Positions 9,284 to 18,448 of a stretch of 64,000 nucleotides of DNA are shown here, piece by piece (within the stretch, counting starts at the first letter, position 1; the number at the start of each line of letters is the position of its first letter). The stretch spans positions 186,001-250,000 of the forward strand of contig NZ_MUHY01000001.1 in the NCBI RefSeq assembly GCF_003004665.1. Reading direction: 5' to 3'. The position numbers and the translations under genes were made by a program. Below the pieces are notes generated by a model, which was not told where the DNA came from, ran no database searches, and saw nothing but the letters and a program-made list of their open reading frames with translations. The stretch is from Candidatus Pandoraea novymonadis (lineage in GTDB: Bacteria; Pseudomonadota; Gammaproteobacteria; Burkholderiales; Burkholderiaceae).

Positions 9284-10981
9284 TTATTGAAGTATATAAA
9301 GTTGGAATCGTTCATTCCTGTCGGCAGGGCGGTGGCCTTCCCATAGCAATTGCCCTTCATAAGAGTTGAGTAATAATTGATCACTATGACGGGAGTCTTG
9401 TTGTAGCAGTACGTCACAATCATCATTGTGTGTGCCAAACCTCATTTGCCCAAAATAGGCGAAAGAGGCAAGCTGTCCATCACCAACATGTGAGGTAAGA
9501 ATACATTTGTAATTAGCCGGTAAGTTAGCAGAAATTTGTGCAGCAACATTTCTATACGTCCGGCCGTAGTTTATTACAGGCAACCAAAGTGTCATCAAGA
9601 GCACCCACATCAGCGTGGTGCCACCGCTTGATAACACAACGCTACGCCATATTACTTTGGGACTATTCGAGATGCGCCAAGTAACGAGAACAATCCATGC
9701 AGCTGTGGCCAAAATTGCGGAAAGGAATGCAGTCCAACTGAATTCAGGCTTAAAACCGGGGACAAGCCGGTACAAGTTACGAGCTGTTGATAGAGGAAAA
9801 CCAGTTAACCCGGCTAGCCATACTATCCAAACAAAACTAGCTAGCAATGTGAAGCTGATTACGGCAAACCAGTCGATTGCATTGATAGTGCTGGGTTTCA
9901 GTGTGGGTAGACCAAAAGCTGCAACGATTGAAAGTGGTGGTAGTAATAGCATGAACAAACGATTACCTTGATGTTCTTGTAGAAACACCAAGATAAGGAT
10001 TGTGGCTGCCAAGGTCATCGGAATGCAGACATGGGGTGCGCGGTACCATTTCCACCAAGTATAGAGTGAGCAAATGGCTAGCGGCCAGGCTGGCCAAGCG
10101 AAGAGTACCAAGTTTTTAGCAGTGTAGCTTAGCGATGAAAAACTCGATCTACTGAAACTGCCTATACTGATGGTTGCCCATTTGCTAAGCCATTGCTGTG
10201 AATCTGGAGCCCACTGTAATGCAGCAGCTGGCCAGGTGCCAGCTATGAATGTGGCAATTGATGTACTAATGATAATAATACAACGTAGTGATAATGTATG
10301 ACATAAGTTTGTAACGATTAATCCTGAGAGCCACATTGAGAATGCGAGCAATGGTGTTGACGCTAGTGCTAGACAACCAATCGATATACCAAACCATGTT
10401 GCACCTTGATGTGGTTTGTCGAGACTGCGTACGAGGCCATAGATGGTCATGGTTACCAGAGTTAATTGACCAACATCTGCCGTCGTTTCATGACCCCGCT
10501 CAGCGAGGCCGAAGCAAGCTAGTAAAATCAATAATGCACCATCGGCTAGTACTCGACCGTAAACACGTGGTTCGGGTTCACCACCGAAAGCATATTTGAA
10601 GGGTTGAAGTTCAGAACGGCGGCCTAAAAGATAGGTACCATACCAGACGAATGTACAGGTCATGTAAAAGCATAGTCCCGTCACGATGCGCGCGGCATCG
10701 TGAGCGGTGAACCATTTTTGAAATACCCGTATTGCAAGTGCTCCCATCCAGAGAATTAGGGGACCACTTTCGTAGATAGGATGGCCGGCAATATTAGGTA
10801 GCAACCAATCAGTTAAATTACCATTCGCCATTGTCCACATGACACCAAAACCAGTTGCATCTTCATTTTTCCATGGATCGCGCCCAAATAGGCCAACTAT
10901 GACATAGATAACACAGATAGCGATGAGTAGAGATCGCGGAATTTTTCTAGCAGCAGAGGCTGTGATGCGGACACGTTTCAT
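9284..10981 (-). CDS. ArnT-like membrane glycosyltransferase (PMT / GT39-type family)
   Basis: The 565-residue protein has a positively charged N-terminus, many membrane helices, and an early acidic loop (FGRDPWKNEDATGFGVMWTMANG, about residues 34-56) in the place where PMT and ArnT enzymes hold their catalytic Asp/Glu. The stretch LPNIAGHPIYESGPLILWMGA resembles the following part of ArnT-family proteins. These enzymes move a sugar from an undecaprenyl carrier onto lipid A or another acceptor on the periplasmic side. Whether this one is a true aminoarabinose transferase is not shown; no arn genes are nearby. I chose the ATG at 10979-10981; a TTG two codons upstream is possible. The C-terminal part (about residues 470-565) is a soluble tail. 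Confidence 0.75.
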   Translation of the reverse strand: MKRVRITASAARKIPRSLLIAICVIYVIVGLFGRDPWKNEDATGFGVMWTMANGNLTDWLLPNIAGHPIYESGPLILWMGALAIRVFQKWFTAHDAARIVTGLCFYMTCTFVWYGTYLLGRRSELQPFKYAFGGEPEPRVYGRVLADGALLILLACFGLAERGHETTADVGQLTLVTMTIYGLVRSLDKPHQGATWFGISIGCLALASTPLLAFSMWLSGLIVTNLCHTLSLRCIIIISTSIATFIAGTWPAAALQWAPDSQQWLSKWATISIGSFSRSSFSSLSYTAKNLVLFAWPAWPLAICSLYTWWKWYRAPHVCIPMTLAATILILVFLQEHQGNRLFMLLLPPLSIVAAFGLPTLKPSTINAIDWFAVISFTLLASFVWIVWLAGLTGFPLSTARNLYRLVPGFKPEFSWTAFLSAILATAAWIVLVTWRISNSPKVIWRSVVLSSGGTTLMWVLLMTLWLPVINYGRTYRNVAAQISANLPANYKCILTSHVGDGQLASFAYFGQMRFGTHNDDCDVLLQQDSRHSDQLLLNSYEGQLLWEGHRPADRNERFQLYILQ

Positions 10982-11114
10982 AAGCAAGATTGTCCGAAAA
11001 CTAAGGAAAAATCGGATAAGAAGACAGTATTACCATATCGAAGTGACAAGTGGAGGCTATATTTTATATAGCAATACTCATTGGATGTAACAATGACTTA
11101 TCTATCATAAGCAA

Positions 11115-11150
11115 TTAAAAAATGCCGTTCAGTTTTGAACTGAACGGCAT
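11115..11150 (-). terminator. Rho-independent terminator of rpmE2
   Basis: ATGCCGTTCAG at 11122-11132 and CTGAACGGCAT at 11140-11150 form a perfect 11-bp stem. Read on the minus strand it is followed by a run of six T. It lies about 57 bases after the rpmE2 stop. Confidence 0.92.
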
Positions 11151-11206
11151 GGAAAGCTTTGAAGCCTAACTTATTTTACTCGCGAGGTTACCTCGAAGAA
11201 ACAGCT

Positions 11207-11467
11207 TTACTTCGCGCTTTTGCCTGTGCGGGAACCAAACTTTTGACGGAATTTTTCGACGCGACCAGCTGTGTCAATAATCTTTTGTTGGCCGGTGTAA
11301 AACGGATGTGATTCCGACGAAACTTCAATCTTTGCTAGCGGGTAGATTGTCCGATTTTTCTCAGCTGTTTCTTTTGTCTGTATGGTTGATCGAGTTAAAA
11401 ATTCGAATCCGTTAGACATGTCGCGGAAAAGAACTTCACGGTAATTCGGGTGAATGCCTTCTTTCAT
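11207..11467 (-). CDS. rpmE2: 50S ribosomal protein L31 type B
   Basis: The 86-residue protein starts [18 protein letters not shown] and contains the type B pattern ([26 protein letters not shown]). It lacks the CxxC zinc ribbon of type A L31, so it is the zinc-independent form. The frame is open further upstream, but the ATG at 11465-11467 gives the normal start. In Burkholderiaceae I recall rho just upstream of this gene; here there is only a 400-base spacer before wrbA. A strong terminator follows the gene. Confidence 0.95.
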   Translation of the reverse strand: MKEGIHPNYREVLFRDMSNGFEFLTRSTIQTKETAEKNRTIYPLAKIEVSSESHPFYTGQQKIIDTAGRVEKFRQKFGSRTGKSAK

Positions 11468-11868
11468 GTTCGTACCTGATGTGGATTCGTAGCGGAGTTT
11501 GCGCGGCCATTTTAGGCTGGCGCGTCCATAATCAGAATAGAACCCGCAGCTTGCGCTAACCACTCACTTGCCAATGTTAAAAGGAGAAGTATGCCAGAGA
11601 AATAATCATTTGCGCAACTTGATAAAAGTTTGTTGTATGGAGATTTTTGTGACTTTGTAAGATTTTCTATAAAATACCACGAAAATAGGAAGTTGGATGT
11701 ATTCACATGCCTAGGCATACTCCGATGAGATCGGCGAAGAGATTGCGTTTAATGTCAATATTCTATAAGTCACACTGGTTGTAAGTAAATTCTTAAATTG
11801 ATCCTATCCTTTCGGAAAGAGCTCTGATTGGTCATCGTGTAGATATTTGATGCTTCAATAGTCTGTGG
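11468..11868. other. Spacer between wrbA and rpmE2, no gene recognised
   Basis: These 401 bases lie between two minus-strand genes. Short open frames (68 codons at 11512-11718, and the upstream extension of rpmE2) show no recognisable protein. I looked for a rho C-terminus before rpmE2 and did not see one. The 12-base palindrome ATGCCTAGGCAT is at 11707-11718. It presumably holds the rpmE2 promoter. Confidence 0.6.
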
Positions 11869-12525
<657 letters not shown>

Positions 12526-12551
12526 TTAGGTGCGTGATTGCCATATTTTCC

Positions 12552-13793
12552 ATGGATTCTCATTTTTTTCATCGTATTGATTTTCAGGCGGTCGCCCAAG
12601 TTATGCACTTTGCTGCCAAGCGTGCAAAAGAAGATCGTATTTTACAAATTGCTGCCAGCTTGACATTTACCTCGGTCTTATCCATGGTGCCTCTTTTTGC
12701 AGTGGCCTTCGCATTATTTACTGCATTTCCAATTTTCAACACGTTTCGTGATGCTTTGCAAGAATTTTTGCTCCAAGAGCTTATGCCCGTTAGCGTGAAT
12801 GATCAGATTTTTTTCTATCTGAATCAGTTTGCTTCAAAAGCAAAAGGGATGACGGCATGGGGTCTGATAAGTCTAATGTTGACATCTATTATCACATTGA
12901 TAACGATTGAATCTACCTTCAATTTGATTTGGCGTGTTCCTTGTGCGCGTCCGCTGCTGCAACGGATACTAGTGTATTGGGGATTGCTTACGGTTGGTCC
13001 ATTACTCTTCGGTGCCAGTTTATCTATTAGCTCGTACATTTTTTCACAAACTATGTCATTTGTAGATAGGATTCCCATTGGTATAACTTGGATGCTGAGT
13101 TTTCTGCCTTTGGCTATGACGAGTATCGCTTTCACATTGATGTACATTCATATGCCTAACTGCAAAGTTGATTGGCGCGATGCCCTTGCTGGTGGCGGTA
13201 CGGCTGCAGTGGCGTTTGAGATAGCTAAATATGGCTTCGGTTGTTATGTGCGAAAATTCCCGACGTATGCGGCAATATATGGTGCTTTTGCGGCGTTTCC
13301 AATTTTTTTATTGTGGATCTACGTCAGTTGGCTAGTCACTCTGCTAGGTGCGATGGTCGCTTCTATTTTGCCATCCATACGTCAAGGGCACTTTCAATAT
13401 CCACGTTTTCCAGGGAGGGATTTGAACGATAGCCTTGTGTTGTTACATTTACTAAGTTATGAACGTGAATATGGTCGATCAGGGAAAACACGGCTTGCTT
13501 TGGCGCAGGATCTTGGGATAAGCATTGAGCATGTCAGTGAGCTACTGATAAAGCTTGAGCATATAAATTGGATCGGACGTTTATCAATTGAGGGGAGTGA
13601 TGAACTATGGATTTTACTTGCTAATCCCAAAAACACCTCGCTTGGGCCTTTAGTTACGGAATTTTTGCTTGATGTCGAGGAATTGATACGTCAATTATCG
13701 CGTTATGAATTTGATGGAAAACGGGTAGCCACCAAACTTCGGAATGGCCATTGGGATGTTTTGCTGTCTGATATTTTGCCTCGTATAGCATGA
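12552..13793 (+). CDS. YihY family inner membrane protein (BrkB-like)
   Basis: The protein of 413 residues has about six membrane helices in the first 290 residues, with the family marks AASLTFTSVLSMVPLFAVAFALF, then LGLI-like serine-rich helices, and YAAIYGAFAAFPIFLLWIYVSWLVTLLGA. A soluble C-terminal domain of about 120 residues follows and looks like a winged-helix region. The family was once called ribonuclease BN by mistake; its function is not settled. I chose the ATG at 12552, which gives MDSHFFHRIDFQAVAQ; a GTG at 12534 with TAGG just before it is an alternative. It is divergent from wrbA, an association also found in free-living relatives. Confidence 0.88.
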   Translation: MDSHFFHRIDFQAVAQVMHFAAKRAKEDRILQIAASLTFTSVLSMVPLFAVAFALFTAFPIFNTFRDALQEFLLQELMPVSVNDQIFFYLNQFASKAKGMTAWGLISLMLTSIITLITIESTFNLIWRVPCARPLLQRILVYWGLLTVGPLLFGASLSISSYIFSQTMSFVDRIPIGITWMLSFLPLAMTSIAFTLMYIHMPNCKVDWRDALAGGGTAAVAFEIAKYGFGCYVRKFPTYAAIYGAFAAFPIFLLWIYVSWLVTLLGAMVASILPSIRQGHFQYPRFPGRDLNDSLVLLHLLSYEREYGRSGKTRLALAQDLGISIEHVSELLIKLEHINWIGRLSIEGSDELWILLANPKNTSLGPLVTEFLLDVEELIRQLSRYEFDGKRVATKLRNGHWDVLLSDILPRIA

Positions 13794-14085
13794 ATAACGA
13801 TGGGTATAGTAGAAACTTTCATTTTCTTTATACATTTCAGTTACTAATCTTATTTTTAGATAGAGTTTCATGGGATATGCTTGTTTGCTTCGATAAATTA
13901 ATTCCATTTGATTATGAGTCGTTGAAAGCGCAATGCAGTATTCTGGAATATAAAATTAAGAGGTTCTTTACATGGAAAGCATACGTAGATATTGATTGAG
14001 GTGTCTCATTGTCTTTATTTTTACATAATTTTTCGATAGCATTAAATTTGGGATGTTGTCCACTCACTATTAAAAGAGGTTTTCC

Positions 14086-14538
14086 ATGCAAGTGAAAGCT
14101 ATTCTAAAAGTTAAGGGTAACACTCTCTTTACCGTGACACCGGAAACACTGCTGAAAGACAGTCTCAATACAATGGCTGAGCATGATATTGGTTCGTTGG
14201 TGGTGATGGAAAAAGGTGAAATTGTCGGTATGCTCACGTTCCGTGAAATCATTAACACGATCAGTGCGAATGGGGGTACTGTTGGCACCATTACGAGTCG
14301 CCGGGTAATGGATGAAAATCCGTTGATTTGTGCTCCTGATAATGATGTCAACGAAGTGCGTCGCATGATGCTCAAGCATCATGCGCGCTATTTACCGGTG
14401 ATGGATAACCGGGTATTGATGGGTGTAATTTCGTTTTATGACGTTGCAAAAGCCGTTGTTGAAGAGCAATCGTTCGAGAATCAGATGCTTAAGAACTATA
14501 TTCGTGATTGGCCTGCCGAAGAGAAAAAAACTATCTAG
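14086..14538 (+). CDS. CBS-domain pair protein
   Basis: The 150-residue protein is two CBS motifs and little else: the first around residues 8-60 (SLNTMAEHDIGSLVVMEKGEIVGMLTFREI) and the second around 75-130 (EVRRMMLKHHARYLPVMDNRVLMGVISFYDVAKAVV). Paired CBS motifs usually bind adenosine nucleotides and act as energy sensors. The partner here is unknown. A ribosome binding site AAGAGG lies at 14073-14079. It sits between yihY and aroC, as I recall from Burkholderia genomes. Confidence 0.88.
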   Translation: MQVKAILKVKGNTLFTVTPETLLKDSLNTMAEHDIGSLVVMEKGEIVGMLTFREIINTISANGGTVGTITSRRVMDENPLICAPDNDVNEVRRMMLKHHARYLPVMDNRVLMGVISFYDVAKAVVEEQSFENQMLKNYIRDWPAEEKKTI

Positions 14539-14867
14539 ATTTTTCGCCTTAGGAAAATTTGATTATTTTGGCCTAATTCGAATTTAAAATAAGGGGCAGT
14601 GTGTATTTTTGATTGTCGTGGTTTTTTTGTTTTATTTTTGCTATTTTTAGCATAAGTGAACACACTTGATATATCTTCGATTTTATTTAATTATGGTGGT
14701 GATGACACCGTAGAAAAATTCTAGGGAGAGTAGGGTCCTATATACATTTTTTCGGTGGTAAGTGCTTCTTTCTATGAGGAAGATTCGGATATCCGAGTTT
14801 GTTTGGAGACAAAAATAGGAGAACACTGGCATAATATCCATATTGTTTCTCATTTTCCTGTTTTCGT
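14539..14867. other. Spacer before aroC, no gene recognised
   Basis: These 329 AT-rich bases hold no protein I recognise. A 73-codon open frame starting at 14755 runs into aroC in another frame and is most likely chance. In free-living relatives I recall a transporter gene between the CBS-domain gene and aroC, so this may be a deletion scar. Confidence 0.5.
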
Positions 14868-15971
14868 ATGGCTGGCAATACGCTTGGTACCTTTTTTTCT
14901 GTCACTACTTTTGGCGAGTCCCATGGCCCAGGGATTGGTTGTGTCATCGATGGCTGCCCACCAGGCATGCACTTGACCGAGTTTGATATTCAGAAAGCAC
15001 TTGATCGTCGTCGGCCTGGTACGTCGCGTCACGTCACTCAGCGACAAGAGTTGGATCTAGTAGAAATTTTGTCTGGTGTTTTCGAAGGAGTGACGACAGG
15101 TACACCGATAGCGTTACTCATTCGTAATACTGATCAGCGCAGTAAGGACTACGGAAATATTATTGATTCGTTTCGACCTGGCCATGCGGATTATACTTAT
15201 TGGCAGAAATATGGTATCCGCGATTATCGTGGTGGTGGTCGTTCATCAGCTCGTTTGACAGCGCCTGTTGTGGCAGCTGGTGCCATTGCGTGTAAATGGT
15301 TATTTGAGAAATTGGGTATAGAAATTCGTGGACATATGTCACAGCTAGGTGATATTAAAATTCCATTCATCGACTGGTCTCATGTGTCTGAAAACCCGTT
15401 TTATGCAGCGAATGCTGAGGTTGTACCGAAGCTTGAAGCTTATATGGATTTGCTGCGTCGCGAAGGCGACTCCGTTGGAGCTAGGCTTCGCGTTGTGGCC
15501 ACTGGTGTACCAGTGGGCTTGGGTGAGCCGTTGTTTGATAAGCTGGATGCCGATATTGCTCATGCCATGATGGGACTTAATGCTGTGAAAGGAGTGGAAA
15601 TCGGTGCCGGTTTTCAGAGTATTGCTCAGAAGGGGTCAGTGCATGGCGATGAGTTAACTCCAGAGGGTTTCATCGGTAATTATGCTGGAGGTGTATTGGG
15701 TGGTATCTCATCAGGACAGGATATCGACGTTTCCGTTGCTATTAAACCGACATCTAGCATTAGAAAGCCGCGCCGGTCTATTGATAAATATGGCGAGCCC
15801 GCTCTAGTAGAGACCTTTGGTCGTCATGATCCTTGCGTGGGTATTCGCGCTACGCCAATTCTTGAGTCGTTGTTGGCTTTAGTACTTATGGATCACGCGT
15901 TGCGTCAGCGTGCGCAATGCGGTGATGTCAGTGTTCCCACACCGAGGATTGCCCCACGAGTACCAGAATAA
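14868..15971 (+). CDS. aroC: Chorismate synthase
   Basis: The 367-residue enzyme removes phosphate from 5-enolpyruvylshikimate 3-phosphate to give chorismate, using reduced FMN as cofactor. The first signature [18 protein letters not shown] is at about residues 16-33, [15 protein letters not shown] follows, then [20 protein letters not shown] near residues 121-140, and the C-terminal signature [17 protein letters not shown] near 330. All conserved blocks are present and the length is normal. The product feeds ubiC (elsewhere in this window) and aromatic amino acid synthesis. No clear ribosome binding site is seen before the ATG. Confidence 0.97.
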   Translation: MAGNTLGTFFSVTTFGESHGPGIGCVIDGCPPGMHLTEFDIQKALDRRRPGTSRHVTQRQELDLVEILSGVFEGVTTGTPIALLIRNTDQRSKDYGNIIDSFRPGHADYTYWQKYGIRDYRGGGRSSARLTAPVVAAGAIACKWLFEKLGIEIRGHMSQLGDIKIPFIDWSHVSENPFYAANAEVVPKLEAYMDLLRREGDSVGARLRVVATGVPVGLGEPLFDKLDADIAHAMMGLNAVKGVEIGAGFQSIAQKGSVHGDELTPEGFIGNYAGGVLGGISSGQDIDVSVAIKPTSSIRKPRRSIDKYGEPALVETFGRHDPCVGIRATPILESLLALVLMDHALRQRAQCGDVSVPTPRIAPRVPE

Positions 15972-16093
15972 TTTACCTTTGATCATCGCTATCTTGGTTT
16001 AAGGAATGACTTTTCCTTTCTGATTGATAGTGTCGGACTCGCTTTTTTAATTAAGTATTTTTAATCTGGCTTTTTCATTTTTCATGATTTCGG

Positions 16094-17764
16094 TTACATA
16101 TTGGTGTAGTTAGGACCACCATTTCCCTCCGGAACGGTCCAGACGATGTTTTGTGTGGGATCCTTAATATCGCAGGTTTTGCAATGCACACAATTTTGTC
16201 CATTAATTTGTAACCGTGTAGTGGCATCTTCATTTTTAATGAATTCGTATACTCCTGCTGGGCAGTACAGTTGCTCGGGGCCTCTGTATTTGACAAGATT
16301 TATGTCTACAGGGACAGTGGAATCTTTCAGTCTCAGATGAGTAGGTTGATTCTCCTTGTGATATGTATTTGAAATGAATACTGAGGATAGACGGTCGAAA
16401 GTGAGTTTTCCATCTGGTTTCGGATAAGAGATTGGTGAACATTCTGCTGCAGGCTTTAAGTATTCATGATCTGCTTTTGGACAGTGAATTGTCCAGGGTA
16501 TTTTGCCACTTAGTAGTTTTTGTTCAATACCTGTCATAAGCGTTGCGAGCGTTCGACTCTTTTTAAACCATTGCTTAAAATTCCGTGATTTTTTTAGTTC
16601 CTCGTGTAGCCATGATCCCTTGAAGGATAAGGGGTAGGCATTTAGTTCGTCGTGTGAGCGACCCTCAATAATGGCATCAAAGGTTGCATTTGCTGCGAGA
16701 ATACCGCTTTTGATCGCTGCATGGCTGCCCTTCATTCGTGATACATTCAAAAAGCCTGCCTCACAACCCACTAATGCCCCTCCTTGAAAGACAAGTTTTG
16801 GTAGAGAGAGGATGCCGCCGGTGGTAATAGCACGCGCTCCATACGAGATGCGTTTACCCCCTTCAAGAAAGTGACGTATCTGTGGATGCGTTTTATAACG
16901 TTGAAATTCCTCGAACGGTGAGAGATAAGGGTTGGTATAATCGAGGCCAACAACTAAACCAATGCTTACTAAATTATTATCCATGTGATAAAGAAATGAA
17001 CCTCCATAGGTTGCATTATCCAGTGGCCAACCAGCCGTATGTATGACTAATCCCTCCTCGTGTTTGGCAGGATCGATTTCCCAGAGTTCTTTCATCCCGA
17101 TACCATAGGTTTGTGGATCACTATCCTGATCGAGTGAAAATTGATGAATGAGTTGACGGCCAAGGTGCCCTCGGGAGCCTTCACAAAACAGCGTATATTT
17201 AGCATGCAGTTCCATGCCGAGTTGAAAGTGCTCCGTTGGCTGTCCATCATAGCCGACACCCATATTGCCCGTTGCGACGCCAATGACAGCACCATTTTCG
17301 TTATAGAGAATTTCGGCAGCCGGGAAGCCTGGAAAAATTTCAACACCTAGTAATTCGGCTTGTTTCCCAAGCCAACGTACGACGTTAGCTAAGCTCACGA
17401 TATAGTTTCCGTTGTTTTGGAAGCAGGAAGGAAGCAACCAGTTAGGGATGGCTTTAGCCTTATTTTCAGATAGGAATAAGAATTGATCCTGGGTTACAGC
17501 TGTTTTAATCGGTGCTCCATGTGCTTTCCAGTTCGGGAGAAGTTCATACATGGCACTTGGGTCCATGACGGCTCCGGAAAGGATGTGAGCACCAATCTCA
17601 GCGCTTTTCTCAATTACACAAACAGAAATTTTCTGATTTTCTTCTATCGCTCTTTGTTTGATACGAATTGCTGCAGCCAACCCTGCTGCGCCACCTCCAA
17701 CAACGACAACGTCGTAGGCCATTGATTCTCTTGAGTAACATTTTTCGATCAGTGTTGTATTCAT
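16094..17764 (-). CDS. Electron transfer flavoprotein-ubiquinone oxidoreductase
   Basis: The 556-residue iron-sulphur flavoprotein passes electrons from ETF to ubiquinone at the inner membrane. The FAD-binding fold starts at YDVVVVGGGAAGLAAAIRIKQ (about residue 17). The GAHILSGAVMDP block and the middle region (RMKGSHAAIKSGILAANATFDAI) are characteristic. The C-terminal ferredoxin-like domain has the four cluster cysteines: one in LYCPAGVYEF and three in NCVHCKTCDIKDPTQNI. The N-terminal 14-residue extension (TLIEKCYSRES) is also seen in Burkholderia homologues, so I keep the first ATG. ETF subunits and acyl-CoA dehydrogenases are not in the window. It converges with aroC. Confidence 0.95.
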   Translation of the reverse strand: MNTTLIEKCYSRESMAYDVVVVGGGAAGLAAAIRIKQRAIEENQKISVCVIEKSAEIGAHILSGAVMDPSAMYELLPNWKAHGAPIKTAVTQDQFLFLSENKAKAIPNWLLPSCFQNNGNYIVSLANVVRWLGKQAELLGVEIFPGFPAAEILYNENGAVIGVATGNMGVGYDGQPTEHFQLGMELHAKYTLFCEGSRGHLGRQLIHQFSLDQDSDPQTYGIGMKELWEIDPAKHEEGLVIHTAGWPLDNATYGGSFLYHMDNNLVSIGLVVGLDYTNPYLSPFEEFQRYKTHPQIRHFLEGGKRISYGARAITTGGILSLPKLVFQGGALVGCEAGFLNVSRMKGSHAAIKSGILAANATFDAIIEGRSHDELNAYPLSFKGSWLHEELKKSRNFKQWFKKSRTLATLMTGIEQKLLSGKIPWTIHCPKADHEYLKPAAECSPISYPKPDGKLTFDRLSSVFISNTYHKENQPTHLRLKDSTVPVDINLVKYRGPEQLYCPAGVYEFIKNEDATTRLQINGQNCVHCKTCDIKDPTQNIVWTVPEGNGGPNYTNM

Positions 17765-17895
17765 TTATATTTCCACTCTATCGTTAGAATTTATGGGCAC
17801 GAATGATTTTTGAGGAATACGCTGGTTCGATCGATATTCCCGGCATCAATTCTAGTGATATAGTTTATCAATTCAAAAAACTTAAAGAGGAGATC

Positions 17896-17952
17896 ATGAG
17901 TGCTTGTGGTGTATTTGAGAGTGCTATGTCATCGCGTACACCTATACGTTAA
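17896..17952 (+). CDS. Possible small peptide (18 residues) with strong ribosome binding site
   Basis: AAAGAGGAG at 17884-17892 is one of the strongest Shine-Dalgarno matches in the window and is correctly spaced before ATG at 17896. The frame encodes MSACGVFESAMSSRTPIR and stops at TAA 17950-17952. The stop lies in a 14-base palindrome ATACGTTAACGTAT (17944-17957). It could be a leader peptide, the first codons of an eroded gene, or chance. I recognise no family. Confidence 0.25.
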   Translation: MSACGVFESAMSSRTPIR

Positions 17953-18064
17953 CGTATTTTGACTTGGGGTTATGCCAACAGACCTATTAATCATAAAAAC
18001 ATAAAAAATGTAATAACAGCTGTGAAATAATTGAAAAGATTGCTAAATCGGTTAAGAAGCATGC

Positions 18065-18103
18065 CATTCTTTTGAAAGATTAGAGTAATTTTTCAAAAGA
18101 ATG
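18065..18103. repeat. 13-bp perfect inverted repeat upstream of relA
   Basis: CATTCTTTTGAAA at 18065-18077 is the exact reverse complement of 18091-18103, with a 13-base loop. It has no T tract on either side, so terminator function is uncertain. It may mark the end of an eroded unit. Confidence 0.5.
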
Positions 18104-18448
18104 ATTTGAGGTTTACTTTGATAGTATTTTCTGGACGATGTGGCTTAACGAGAATGGGATTTCTGGGACTATGTAATTTCTGAAATTAAAGATAGCAATA
18201 CTGATTTGGCTTACATCTAATGATGTGTGTTTGGTATGGCTCGTTGTTAGAGGGTAGAAAAAGATTCTGATGTTTTTCGTTGTTTGGCAGGAGAGTAATT
18301 TTAATCTTATCCCTCCAAAAGGAGACTGCATTTAATACATGGTCCGAAGTAGAAAGGTTCTCGACGAATATACACGTCTTTTTACATTGCTTGATATTGA
18401 TTGGCTAAGTCATCTGGTGATGACACATTGCGATCAATAACTATCACG

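Larger units (their letters stand above)
17765..18448. other. Spacer between ETF-QO gene and relA
   Basis: These 684 bases carry no long coding frame. Two features stand out: an 18-codon open frame at 17896-17952 with a strong ribosome binding site, and a 13-bp perfect inverted repeat at 18065-18103. The relA start is not sharply defined, so its real N-terminus could lie a few codons either side of the end of this spacer. Confidence 0.6.

Noticed and set aside
11512-11718. 68-codon minus-strand frame upstream of rpmE2
   Set aside because: Checked as a possible rho remnant; the sequence shows no Rho motif and no ribosome binding site.
13790-13999. 69-codon frame overlapping the yihY stop by ATGA
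   Set aside because: The overlap looks like translational coupling, but the product (MNNDGYSRNFHFLYTFQL...) matches nothing I know, is in AT-rich spacer, and codon choice looks random.
14755-14976. 73-codon frame before and into aroC
   Set aside because: It overlaps the conserved aroC start in another frame and has no family resemblance.
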